Part shown: in pieces, positions 32,905 to 43,570 of the stretch | Position numbering within the stretch: position 1 is the first letter of the stretch | How the letters are laid out: each line of letters starts with the position of its first letter | Source of the DNA: Ischnura elegans | Taxonomy: Eukaryota > Arthropoda > Insecta > Odonata > Coenagrionidae | NCBI RefSeq assembly: GCF_921293095.1 | Contig: NC_060253.1 | Span: forward strand, 94,381,073-94,445,072 | DNA: 64,000 bases | Reading direction: 5' to 3' | Notes under the pieces: generated by a model | The model's database searches: none | What the model saw: the letters and a program-made list of their open reading frames with translations, nothing else | What the model was told of the DNA's origin: nothing | Position numbers and translations under genes: made by a program

Positions 32905-34145
32905 CAATTGACGACCAAAAATTTAAAAGAAATAGATCACCCAGTGAACTTATGAACACCGTCGAATTACGGCAGTAGAAAGTCGTTAAATCACACGGAT
33001 GAGCAACGATCAAATAATAGTTAAGAGCCAATAAATATTCAATGGATAACGGAATATATTATGAATTATATTTATCATGGCTAACAACAACGTAGGCTTG
33101 CAATCTTACGGCGTCCTTCGGACATTTTCATGACGTCAAGACCTCATTTAGTCAAGACCTACACATTTCTACACACAAAATTAAATATGAAAATAAAAGT
33201 AAATCTAAATTAGGACATAAAGAAACCAATTAAATCACCAATTGACGACTAAAAATTTAAGAAAAGTAGGTAATGCTTTCAGCGAACATTCTAATAGCGT
33301 CGAAGCACGGTAGTATTTTTAGTCTTCAAAATACACGGATGATCAACGATCAATTAAGAGCCAATAAATATTTGATGGACAACAGAATGGAAGATGAATT
33401 ATTGTCGCTATGGCTAAGAGCAACTAAAGCTGGCATTTTCATGGCGTCTATCGGCCATTTTCATGACGTCACGACCTCATGGCAACTTACAAATTTCGAC
33501 TAGCAAAATTGCTAATGCAAATGAAAGAGAATCCAATTCGGGACATAGAAAAACCAATACTTTCGACTATTGACGACCAAAAAGTTAAGAAAAGTTATGC
33601 TCTCAGCGAACATTTGAATAGCGTCGAATCACGGTAGTACAAATAGTCTCCAAATAAACGGTTGATCAATGATTAATTAAGAGATAAAAACATTTAATGG
33701 ACAGTAGAATGGAAGCTAAATTATCATCTCTATGGCTGAGACCAACTAAGGCTGGCAATTTCATGGCGTCCTTCAGCCATTTTCATGACGTCACGACCTC
33801 ATGGCAACATACACATTTCTACATACGAAATTACGTATGAAAATAAAAGTAAATCTAATTCAGGACATAGAAAAAACAATAAAACCACCAATGACGACCA
33901 CTGATTTTAGTAAAGTAATGCACTCGGCGAACATTCGAACAGCGTCTAATCACGGTAGTAGATATACTCTACAAATTAAACGGTTGATCAATGATTAATT
34001 AAAAGACAATAAATATGTAATGAACAGCAGAATGGAACATAAATTATTATCTCTATGGCTGAGAACAACAAAGGCTGGCAATTTCATGGCGTCCTTCGGC
34101 CATTTTCATGACGTCACGACCTCATGGCAGGGTTCACATTTACGA
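32905..34145 (-). repeat. Four ~325-bp tandem units with CRE plus YY1/Pho-like site
   Basis: The word CATTTTCATGACGTCA recurs at 33123, 33456, 33778 and 34101 (spacings 333, 322, 323). Each unit also has ATTGACGACCAAAAA-type and GGTTGATCAATGATTAATTA-type words. Read on the minus strand, TGACGTCATGAAAATGGCCG joins a full CRE palindrome to a YY1/Pho-like site. The array lies just downstream of the donor at 34195 and upstream of both minus-strand genes, where promoter monomers would be expected. Confidence 0.85.
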
Positions 34146-34195
34146 GATTACTCATAACAAATAAAATGTTGCACTCATAAAAATTAATCACTCAC

Positions 34196-34700
34196 CTTTT
34201 GATGAAGCAGCAAGAAGCTGTGGACAAGGTTGCAGACTCCTTGATGCAGCGTCTCCAAAGCAGCGAGTTGGTGGTTGAAAACGCCACGTGGGTATGGAAA
34301 ATATACTATCTTCTAAATTGCCTCGCGAATGAATTTGAAGCACCAAAATGCCGAACACCCGAGGTAAAGAAAATATTACCCGGATTAGGTGATATTAACT
34401 CAGAGGACTGAGTTGAATGAGGAATGAATTATGGCGAGGTGATAGCGGTGAACAATGAGAGTGGAGTGATGATGAAGGGGTAGATGAAAATGGAAGTATG
34501 AGATGACTATATGAGAGGTATAAATGAACTATAATGAGTGAAGGATGAGAGTTCTGACAAGAACTGTTGGAAATGGCAGTTGATAGAATTCAATTTCAGC
34601 ACGAGGCGAATCTAAGCGTCTAAGCACAAGGCGAGAGAACAGCGAAGTGGAACATGGGGGCATGGTTCATTCAGTTTCCAACTTAATGGCGCTGTTGTAT
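34196..34700 (-). promoter_or_regulatory. Candidate first exon and promoter of the element genes
   Basis: Sequence upstream of the donor at 34195 is less AT-rich than its surroundings and open of obvious repeats, as for a first exon. An antisense ORF (34202-34411, 69 residues) shows no known domain. The transcription start is not visible. Confidence 0.35.
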
Positions 34701-35265
34701 TTTTTTTATCCAGCGACATAGACGGTGATACGAAGAACTAATAGTTAAAAATGTCTGCTACCCCAGGGTTAGAAATACAATTTTTTCATTAAATGCAAGA
34801 AGGAGTATTGTTCAACATTACGAAGGACGCTAATAAATTTACATGAAATACAATTTTCATCAATGTAGCAATTTCTGTATGGACGAATTCAATCATTATC
34901 AAATACTTACCCCAAAAAATTAAAATAAATATATATTTTTAATTATACCTTTACGAACCTGGAAGTATGCAAGCAATTTAAAAAAAAACATGAAAATAAT
35001 CCTAGGAATGTATTTCTATCCAAAATTACGGCTTTAATGAGCGGTTATAAGTTGAATGTATCGATACACGGGCTTTATTCTCATAATACCCGAGTATTAT
35101 TTTTACACCATATTTCCACCAGAAATACACGTGTAAAAGAAATGTCGGTGCTGTCTGGGTAGCCCTCTTCAGCGTGCTGAAGGAAGAACCAAATGCACTA
35201 ACAACACGAGGCTGAAAGTGATTCTGAAAGTGATGAGGCTTATGATCATGATGAGGCTGATAGTG

Positions 35266-35336
35266 ATTTTTTCGACTTGCAAGGTGGACGAGCAGGGAGA
35301 ATTATACGGCTAATTGAGAAATTCCTTTTCTTTTCA
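35266..35336. repeat. Right inverted copy of the 71-bp end sequence
   Basis: Inverse partner of 22465-22536. Read on the plus strand together with the bases before it (from about 35208), it encodes an open acidic stretch (HEAESDSESDEAYDHDEADS) running into FFDLQGGRAGRIIRLIEKF. The end sequence may therefore derive from an exon. Confidence 0.75.
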
Positions 35337-35706
35337 TTAATCCCAGACGGCACAGGAAGTTTTCGTACCTGAATACGAGGGTGGACCATCAAGATACAAA
35401 AATCGCGCTTAGGAAGTTACTAAAAAGGTTTTGTTTCTTTATTTCCTTTAATGACGAAAAAAGATGCAAGAGGACTGGCAAATTCATATGCATCGATAAA
35501 ATTGTATCTCATCGATAAAACTGTATTCGGTCTGGGACTATTTTCTTTCGCGGGTGGTGCCATCGTGCCATATTCTCCTAAGTAGAAAGATCACATGCCT
35601 TCACAAGCCCACACAAGCCGTTGGAGATCGCATCGTTTACGTCACGTCTCACCACATTTCAGGGATTTTTGTGGTTAAGTTTGTGAAAAATAGAGTGTCT
35701 GGTAAT

Positions 35707-36935
35707 CCCAGTGAGAAATGGATCATCGAATCTACGTCGAATCTTCGTCGATTCGACGACTATAGATCGATATGTGGTCGACGTCGATTTTATTTGTTCA
35801 ATCGACGTTTTTTCGACGTGTTATTCTCATTGGCCAGCGGGGTCAGCGTGTTGATTGGCTGAGGGGAGAACTTAGTGATGTAGTTTTAATGTCTTAAAAA
35901 TAACGGTGAGACGCTATTACAACATATGTGTCTAAAATAAGAAATATAAAATTAAATAATTATTTTATTTATCCATATATAGGTTTAATCTCCGAGAACA
36001 ATCTTTGATTCCTTTTAATTCTGTAACTTGACCGTTGAAGTTCGATTGCGTGTATCAGTTGAGCCGTTGAGCTGTTAGTCGTCATGCTGTTAGTTCTTCA
36101 CAGTAAACTCGGAACAGAGACATTCGGCGCCGTATAGAAAATTTATTGTCGCATTTATTTTGCGCGACAGACTTTGCTAGCTCTAAATCCTGTTATTGGT
36201 ATTTAAAATCCTTCTGAAACTTAATGAGCTTTTGGATTCGTATTAATCATCGAAAAAGGCATTCCGTCGCTTAGTAAAGACAAGCTTCACTACGTCTTCC
36301 ATACTTCGGAATCGGTCTGCTTTTGGACCGCTGTATGACAGGTAGGATTAGCTTCCCCTATTTAATGTGTTCAAGATTTCCATTTTCACACATTTGCCAC
36401 ATACGCCGGACCTTCTATTTGCGTCCAAGTTCTTACTTCTTTCCTGCGTGGTATGTGATATGCACAAGCTTGGCTTTGTGACTACGTTTACCTCATTTCG
36501 ATACCTTTATACTCGCGTCATAGATGTCAACACCTCACATTTTTTCTCAAGGATTTCTGATTATTATTGAAGATGAATACGAAGGACTTAAGATTACAAG
36601 TCACCATTATAAATTTATTTCAGCCTTCATTTGTTTAGACTTTACGTGCTCGATTGAAATACGTCGTTGGCGCAGCAATAGATGCTCTTTATTAGCCGAA
36701 AAGATGTATATTTCCGCAATTATTAGTAGGAATCGCAGGTAAAAAGACGATATCTCGCCGACATAGAAAACTCGTCGATGGTGTCGACGTCGAAAACACG
36801 TCGATGGCGTCGACGTCGAAAACACGTCGATTTTCGGACCATATAGACATCGATCGATGTGTTACCATCGACGTTTTATCGATGAGTGCTTCGACGTCGA
36901 ATCGGCGTAGATTCGATGAGCTATTTCTCACTGGG
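35707..36935. mobile_element. CCCAGTG terminal-repeat element with TCGACG motif arrays
   Basis: Ends CCCAGTGAGAAATGG and TATTTCTCACTGGG, almost the same termini as the CACGTGG elements, with AAT on each side as a 3-bp target duplication. The subterminal arrays are different: TCGACGTCGA-type words fill 35725-35825 and 36770-36925. About 900 bp of interior shows no recognised gene. Confidence 0.85.
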
Positions 36936-37012
36936 AATGGTGAAGTTTCCCTTATTCTTTAATGTCATTCACTGGGCTTCAGAAACGTGTTTGTGAGATA
37001 TTTTTGTTAAAA

Positions 37013-38208
37013 ATGCCTTTCGTGTGTGTATTGTCGGGATGTAATGGAAACTCCGGGACATGGTTCAAGTTTTTAGCTTTCCAAAAGATCCTGAGTTGAA
37101 GAAGAAGTGCATTTGGGCGATAAGAAGAAAACATTTCACCCCTACGAAAAACTGTGAGGTATGTATCTCTTTCTCGCTGTAATTATTTGGATGTAATTTT
37201 AAGTTAGAAGTGGCTTCGGGATGTTGATGCATCAACATCCCGAACTATTCAGTACTGAAGTACTATATAGTACTTCAGTACTGAATAGTTCGTTTAGTAC
37301 TGAATAGTACTATATAGTACTATTCAGTACTAAAAATGGTGATTCAAAATATTGTAGCAGCAATTCTTTTGAAAATTCTTGCATTTTAGTTGTCTTTTTT
37401 GTATTAATTCATTCGGTAAATGTGTGGTTAAAGGAGAAACTAGGAATAAGCTGCCAAGTTTTCCAAGTCCAAGTATATTTCTCGTTGTTGTTTTCCGCAG
37501 TTCCCAGCTTTGCAGCTGTCTCCTGGGCGTTTCGTTTAGTAATGTTGCAGGCAGATTAGTTGATCACGTTTTACAGATTAAAATAAGAGTCATGGTATAA
37601 TAATACTGGACAGGGAATTAGGGGATAGGAATATGGGAAGGGTTGAGGGCACATTTGGGGAGGCGGTGTTTTGGTTTCAGCGGAGGTTCGTAGTCCCAAA
37701 GATTTTTTAACAGTGCATTATTTGTTTTATCAAATGTAAGGGCAAATTTTTCTAGAGCAGATTTTAGTTTCGCTAGAGCTGCCAAGTTTATAGGATCGAA
37801 TATTGCTTCTTAGCTTGCCCTATGGTGTATTACACGTCGGCTTTCATCATTTCAAATTATCTTATGCTATATAGTTTAAAACAATAAAAATATCAGGCAT
37901 ACAAATATTTACTATATTTACGAGCCTAGTAATTTGATTTCTCATGCAGAAATACCAAAAATTGGAAATGATTTGACCTAATAAGTTACATGGTATTTTA
38001 TTATTTATTAATTTTAGGTGTGTGAGCTTCACATCGCACCTTGTGATATCAGAAAATAATCTGTGGCCTTGGACGAGAAGACGAGGAGAAAATTCTTGCT
38101 GAATTGAAGGTGCCCAGATTGGAGGAAGGTACCATTGCTTCACTGTTACCTGTCGCCAAGAAGACAGACATTGTGGCAGAAGTGACATATTTGTGGATGT
38201 GGATTTGA
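37013..38208 (+). pseudogene. THAP-domain gene relic (two exons, frameshifted)
   Basis: Exon 1 (37013-37158) begins MPFVCVLSGCNGNSGTWFKF and, one base out of frame, continues PKDPELKKKCIWAIRRKHF to a donor GAG/GTATGT. Exon 2 (acceptor TAATTTTAG, from 38018) continues VCELHIAPCDI. C-x4-C, about 40 residues, then C-x2-H is the THAP zinc-finger pattern. After a stop, another frame has ILAELKVPRLEEGTIASLLP, like the motif that follows THAP domains. THAP domains bind DNA and occur in P-element transposases and host factors. At least two frame breaks make it non-functional as read. Confidence 0.75.
37217..37334. repeat. Three back-to-back perfect palindromes (26, 48 and 42 bp)
   Basis: 37217-37242 is a perfect palindrome centred on GATG/CATC. 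37243-37290 is perfect over 48 bases and 37293-37334 over 42 bases; both are built from AGTACT words around ACTATATAGT centres. They lie in the intron of the THAP relic. Such DNA can form cruciforms or RNA hairpins. Confidence 0.92.
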
Positions 38209-38410
38209 TTTGTGCAAGTTGATGCTGTGACAGTGGACGTTCATAGGAAAAAGTATTGAAGATAGTTTTTATGTATCGACCAGTCGATCCTCTTTTAAAT
38301 AATTTTTATTCGAAAGAGAATAAGAGTAATTGTTTCGCTAAATTAGATGTGGGATAGAAGAGAAAATTGGAAATATTATTGTGGTTGACAATAGAAAATA
38401 CATAATATAT

Positions 38411-38590
38411 CCCTAGTAACACAGTCTGTTGGCCCAACGTAGTTTTTTGGTAGGCATCGTTGGGAAAGCGTTGGGGACATTTTGGTTGGAGAGCCTCTAC
38501 TATCCCAACGATGGGCCAACAAAGGTTTCCCAACGGGATATTCGTTACGTTGCCAACTTACGGCCAACGCTGGGCCAACTTCTATATTTC
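38411..38590. mobile_element. Short element with CCAACG/TTGGCC motif array
   Basis: Within 170 bases the words CCAACG, CGTTGG and TTGGCC(C) occur more than ten times in both orientations, as in GTTGGCCCAACGTAG and GGGCCAACAAAGG. It begins after CCCTAGTAACACAGTC. Clear terminal inverted repeats were not found, so the borders are approximate. Confidence 0.55.
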
Positions 38591-38606
38591 AGCAGTTAAT
38601 GAAGGC

Positions 38607-38870
38607 CTGTTTACACGATACGTTAACACGTACGAGTTAATGTACGTTTGCGTGAATGATTTTTGTGGACCGGAACGGAACATGTGTGAATGCATGAACC
38701 AAAGTAGAACTGGTTCTATTTTCTGTGCATGCATTTGCACAAGTTGGGAGGTTACACGGTGCATTTTGGCGTTCATTCTCACGTTCATACATTTAGACAT
38801 TAACCCGGAACACCGGAGACAGCATGATTTCATGGTGGATTGACTGGTTACAGCAGCTGATGCATGAAAA
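38607..38870. mobile_element. Truncated relative of the AAGGCCTGTTTAC MITE
   Basis: Begins GAAGGCCTGTTTACACGATA followed by GTTAACACGTACGAGTTAATG, matching the style and ends of 8683-8918. The other end is replaced by text (ACACCGGAGACAGCATG) that also appears in both arms of the large inverted repeat at 40113-43570. Confidence 0.5.
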
Positions 38871-38879
38871 AAAATGAAC

Positions 38880-40112
38880 GCTTTTTTAAAGTTTTATATT
38901 GTTTATAAATATTAATTAATTTTAAACAAAGTTAGCAACAATTTTAGTAACATTTACGAGCGTTAAAAATTTCTACATGCCTTACGGGTTAAATAACAAC
39001 AATTGAATTAACTTATATCTCTCTAAATTATTAATAAAAAATTTAAAGTTTAAACAAATTTAGCAACTTTCAAAAAATTTAAAATTTCCACATGTTATAC
39101 GGTTTAGAAGCGTTGGATGAACAATAAACCCGTACTCTTTCATGGTTATAAAATTACTTAAATTAAAAAAAAATTAGCAACTTTTACAAAAATTAACAAC
39201 AGGAATAATGGAATTTATCGATTTTTACTGAAATTTTATCCCACACAGCACATCGTTGCCAGAGGACGTCCGCTGCGCGTCCGTCGCGTCCTCTCAGTGT
39301 CCGCGGATTTTCAGGACAGCCAGAGGACATCCGCCGGCTGTCCTGGCCATCCGTCCACACACTGTCCTATCTCGGATGTCCAGCGGACGTCCAACTAGTG
39401 TCCCATTATGCAGGGCTTGGGAGTTTTGGTTTCCTCTTAAAATACTCACCTCCTCAAGAAGGAACTCCGAGAGAAAGTCTCGAGATCCTCCTCCGAGTAG
39501 GGAGTATAGGAGAAGGGAGAAAGAAAAAAACTCTCTCTCGTTTCTGAAGCCAGAATACTTCCTCCCGATCGAGGAAGAGGAAATTTTTCGTGGAGGAAGA
39601 GATATTTTGAGGATTATTTTAGGTAACCAAATGTAATCCTCTTGTTGGAGTGTGGACTCTGGGAGGAAATTATAAACTATTTAACGAAAAAAAAATTTGA
39701 CATTTTTACCGCTTCTATAGTTTAAGAACAACAAATGTACGCTATTTTTAAGTTTAATATTGTTTATAACAATTAATTAAGTTTAAACAAAGTTAGCAAC
39801 AATTTAAGTAACATTTACGAACGTTAAAAATTTCTACATGCCTTACGGGTTAAACAAAAAAAATTGAACGAACTTATGACTCTCTACATTATTTATAACA
39901 ATTTTTAAAGTTTAAACAAATTTGGCAACAATTTTAGCAACTTTCAAAAAATTAAAAATTTCCGCATGTTGTACGGTTGAGAAGCGTTAGATGAACAATA
40001 AACCCGTACTCTTTCATGATTACAAAAATTACTTAAATTTAAACAAATTTAGCAACTTTTACAAAAATTAACAACAGGAATAATGGAATTTATCGATTTT
40101 TACTGAAATTTT
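38880..40112. repeat. Tandem duplication (~365-bp copies about 870 bp apart)
   Basis: 38880-39240 and about 39745-40112 are related throughout, sharing ACATGCCTTACGGGTTAAA, AACAATAAACCCGTACTC and TTTATCGATTTTTACTGAAA. Between them lies a GGACGTCC-motif zone (39241-39405) and a purine-rich stretch (39430-39660). Confidence 0.8.
39241..39405. mobile_element. CCCACACAGCAC element end with GGACGTCC motif array, copy 1
   Basis: Starts CCCACACAGCACATCGTTGC and carries GGACGTCC, GGACATCC, GTCCTCT and GGCTGTCC words in both orientations. The same start recurs at 43571. It interrupts the duplicated text after CTGAAATTTTAT. The other end is not defined. Confidence 0.6.
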
Positions 40113-43100
40113 ATATTATGTACCAATGTCATTCCATTCCTACAGGTTAAATGAACTCTATCAACTTATTGATTAATTAATATTTACCCTCTAGGGATTA
40201 AAAAATCTCAGAGGCGATTGATTGGAAAGTATTTTAATGAAACATAACGCTTTAAATTTATTTTGATTTTTAATGGTAAAAATTCTCCTAAAATTATCAC
40301 GGAATCGATGGCCTCATTCCCAGATTAGACATTGTAATTGTCCAATTTAAGGATAGGCAATAGAAGGTAAGTACTGCCGTACCTTTACTTTATATTGAAA
40401 TTCTAGTTTTTTTGGTGACGAACGAATTTTGAATCTACCGCTACTCCGCGATACAGGAAGGTGTTCTCCCATGGTTCTCCACATTCCTCCGTTCCTCCTT
40501 TCCAACAGAGGAACCGGAACGGAACACCGGAGACAGCATGGTGGTTTGGCGGTAACAAAGATGCAGCTGTATTCCAAGTAAGTTTGATGTGACATCTAAA
40601 TAATTTTTTCTTGGCGTTCACTGGCGGCAGTATAGTGTTTCCGCATGCTCCTTATATTTCTTATAACTCAGCCTGTAACATTTCGAAGAAAAATATGGCT
40701 CTGCTTGGAACAACATGACCGTCTTGGTAAAACCGTTACTTGGCAACTAAAGGTAGCGTCTTTTTCCGTTGTTCATGGTGAAATTTTCGCTTTTGTTCCT
40801 TGTTTACATGATATAATTTAAAGTGGAAGTTCTTGTACTATAGTCTCTGTACGCGAGAACGTATAGGAAATAATGTAAGTGCTAGCGTATAAAATAGAAC
40901 CTGTTGTTTTGATAACGTAGGCTACGGCTGAATTTGTTGAAACGGTCCGTTTGGTTCCGTTCCTAAATCAAATCAAGTAGGGTTCTTGGCAAAAAATATA
41001 ACTAGGTAACACGTAAGTACATTAGTATATAAATATACTAATGTAATTGCGTGTAACCGGGGGATTTTGCAACACGCATGTATGATTAGTAGGTTTCACG
41101 TAAATTATTAATTCTTTGAAATCGGACTACACCGTGTGATTTCTTTCGATATGTATATTCACGCACGCACCGAAAAAGAACATTAATGTTATGATAGGAT
41201 AACCACCAATGTTTAGCCTTTTTACAAAAAGTTTTTATACTCTTTATCTATTTGATGGAACTAGGTTAATAATAAAAAATTTTAGGTCCTAAATAAATAA
41301 ATGATCTATTATGTCAGTAAAGATAAGGCTTAGGGATTAAAAAATTACAATGCCGATATAACTTTATAGCGTTTAATATATTTTTTCTGCCAAACTTTGC
41401 TAACCTACTAAACTATAAACTAATTTAACTACAAACTAAGTAACTGTGCTATTAGTCATCCATGCATTTAATTTAGTGGAAACTATAGGACGACTGTAAG
41501 AAACTCGGGATGAATCTAAACAAGGTCTAATTGTAAGTGATATATTGTGTAAACAAACCTTACGGCCATATTTCATGGTTCATTTATTTGCTCAAACTGC
41601 TGCATGAAATCTTATACCCAGAAAATAGAACTTGTGCATCTTTTCGTACAGCCATTGGTACACATTTTGGTGTAGAGTATCGTGAACCTGATATATTTAC
41701 CTGGAGGCATTTACTGACTATAGCTTTCATGTAGTGGAGTTGAATAAAAATAGCTTATCTGTATTTTTATTTAGTTCCTATCTAGATGTGGGATGTTTTT
41801 TGACCCACATCTCGTGATATAAAAAAAAAATATATATATATACAGTCAATTATAAGAAGACAGACATACAAACTTATAAATAGAGATAGGAACTAAATAA
41901 AAATACAGATAAGCTATTTTTATTCAACTCCACTACATGAAAGCTATAGTCAGTAGATGCCTCCAGGTAAATATATCAGGTTCAAGATACTCTACACCAA
42001 AATGTGTACCGATGGCTGTAAGAAAAGATGCACAAGTTCTATTTCTGGGTATAAGATTTCATGCAGCAGTTTGAGCAAATAAATGAACCATGAAACATAG
42101 CCGTAAGGTTTGTTTACACAATATATCACTTACAATTAGACCTTGCTTAGATTCATCCCAAGTTTCTTACAGCCGTCCTATAATTTCCACTAAATTCAAT
42201 GCATGGATGAATAATAGCACAGTTACTTAGTTAGTGGTTAAATTAGTTTATAGTCTAGCAGGTTAGCAAAGTTTGGCAGAAAAAATGTATTAAACGCTAT
42301 AAAGTTACGTTGGAATTGTAATTTTTTAATCCCTAAGCCTTATCTTTACTGACATAATAGATCATTTATTTATTTAGGACCTACAATTTTAAATTATTAA
42401 CCTAGTTCCATCAAATAGATAAAGAGTATAAAAACCTTTTGTAAAAAGGCTAAACATTGGTGGTTATCCTATCATAACATTAATGTCTTTTTTGATGCGT
42501 GCGTGAATACGCATATCGAAAGAAATGACACGGTGTAGTCCGATTTCAAAAAATTAATAATTTACGTGAAACCTATTAATTATTCATGCGTGTTGCAAAA
42601 TCCCCCGGTTACACGTACCATTCCTAATTATATTTATTGCCAAGAAGCCTACTTTATTGCACTGATTTAGGAACGGAACTAAACGGAACGTTTGGACAGG
42701 TTTGGACTTCAACAAATTCAGGCTACGTTATCAAAACAACAGGTTCTATTTGATACGCTAGCACTTACATTATTTCCTATACGTTCTCGCGTACAGAGAC
42801 TATAGTACAAGAACTTCCACTTTAAATTATATCATGTAAACAAGGAACAAAAGCGAAAATTTCACCATGAACAACGGAAAAAGACGCTATCTTTTGTTGC
42901 CAAGTAACGGTTTTACCAAGACGGTCATATTGTTCCAAGCAGAGCCATATTTTTCCGCGAGATATAACAGGCTGAGTTAAAAGAAATATAAGGAGCATGC
43001 GGAAACACTACACTGCCGCCAGTGAACGCCAAGAAAAAAATTATTTAGATGTCACATGAAACTTACTTGAAATTCAGCTGCATCTGCTGCTGTAACCAGC

Positions 43101-43570
43101 CAATCCACCATGAAACCATGCTGTCTCCGGTGTTCCGTTCCGGTTCCTCAGTTGGAAGGGAGGAACCGAGGAACGGAGGAATGTGGAGAACACCTTCCTG
43201 TATCGCGGAGTAGCGGTAGATTCAAAATTCGTTCGCCACCAAAAAAACTAGAATTTCAATATAAAGTAAAGGTACGGCAGTACTTACCTTCTATTGCCTA
43301 TCCTTAAATTGGACAATCAAAATGTCTAATCTGGGAATGATGCCATCTATGCCGTGATAATTTTAGGAGAATTCTCACCATTTGAAATTAAAATAAATTT
43401 AACGCGTTATGTTTCTTAAAAATACTTTCCAATCAATCGCCTAGGAGATTTTTTAATCCCTAAGAGTAAATATTAATTAATCAATAAGTTGAAAGAGTTC
43501 GTTTAACCTGTAGGAATGGAATGTCCCTGAGACGGCTACGCGACGTCCGCAGGACATTGGTACATAATAT
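40113..43570. repeat. 3.4-kb inverted repeat (two ~1.67-kb arms, ~100-bp spacer)
   Basis: 40113-41783 and 41884-43570 are reverse complements with scattered differences. Examples are TATTGAAATTCTAGTTTTTT and its partner near 43250, and the TATTTAGTTCCTATCT inner border. The spacer holds an AT run (TATATATATA). The right arm has an extra ~31 bp with GACGTCC words near 43525-43555. No gene was recognised; the divergence indicates the arms are old rather than an assembly fold-back. Confidence 0.92.

Larger units (their letters stand above)
29404..34195 (-). promoter_or_regulatory. Shared 5' splice donor and upstream non-coding exon for the two element genes
   Basis: On the minus strand a strong donor AAAAG/GTGAGT lies at 34195/34194. 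The next acceptors with matching position are at 31460 (25 bases before the transposase ATG) and 28954 (directly before the DUF4806 ATG). One promoter upstream of about 34.2 kb could drive both messages by choosing between these acceptors. This is inference from splice sites only. Confidence 0.45.
22465..35336. mobile_element. Putative ~12.9-kb DNA transposon carrying transposase and DUF4806 genes
   Basis: A 71-bp sequence at about 22465-22536 recurs inverted at 35266-35336 with only a few differences (shared words AAAGGAATTTCTCAATT and CTCCCTGCTCGTCCACC). Next to each, inward, lies a zone of ACACGGGT/ACTCGTGT-type motifs (about 22929-23090 and 35060-35140). Inside are a CACTA/EnSpm-like transposase gene, a DUF4806 gene and two tandem arrays. 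CACTA elements are known for subterminal repeats, which fits. No target duplication could be fixed, and the inverted sequence also reads as coding-like text, so the true ends are uncertain. Confidence 0.55.

Noticed and set aside
34202..34411. 69-residue plus-strand ORF
   Set aside because: No domain recognised and it lies antisense to the presumed first exon of the minus-strand genes; it could be real but cannot be supported.
39256..39636. 126-residue plus-strand ORF
   Set aside because: It translates the GGACGTCC motif array and a purine-rich stretch; no domain.
41784..41883. Assembly fold-back artefact as explanation of the large inverted repeat
   Set aside because: The arms differ by many scattered substitutions and by a ~31-bp insert, which a read-level chimera would not produce.
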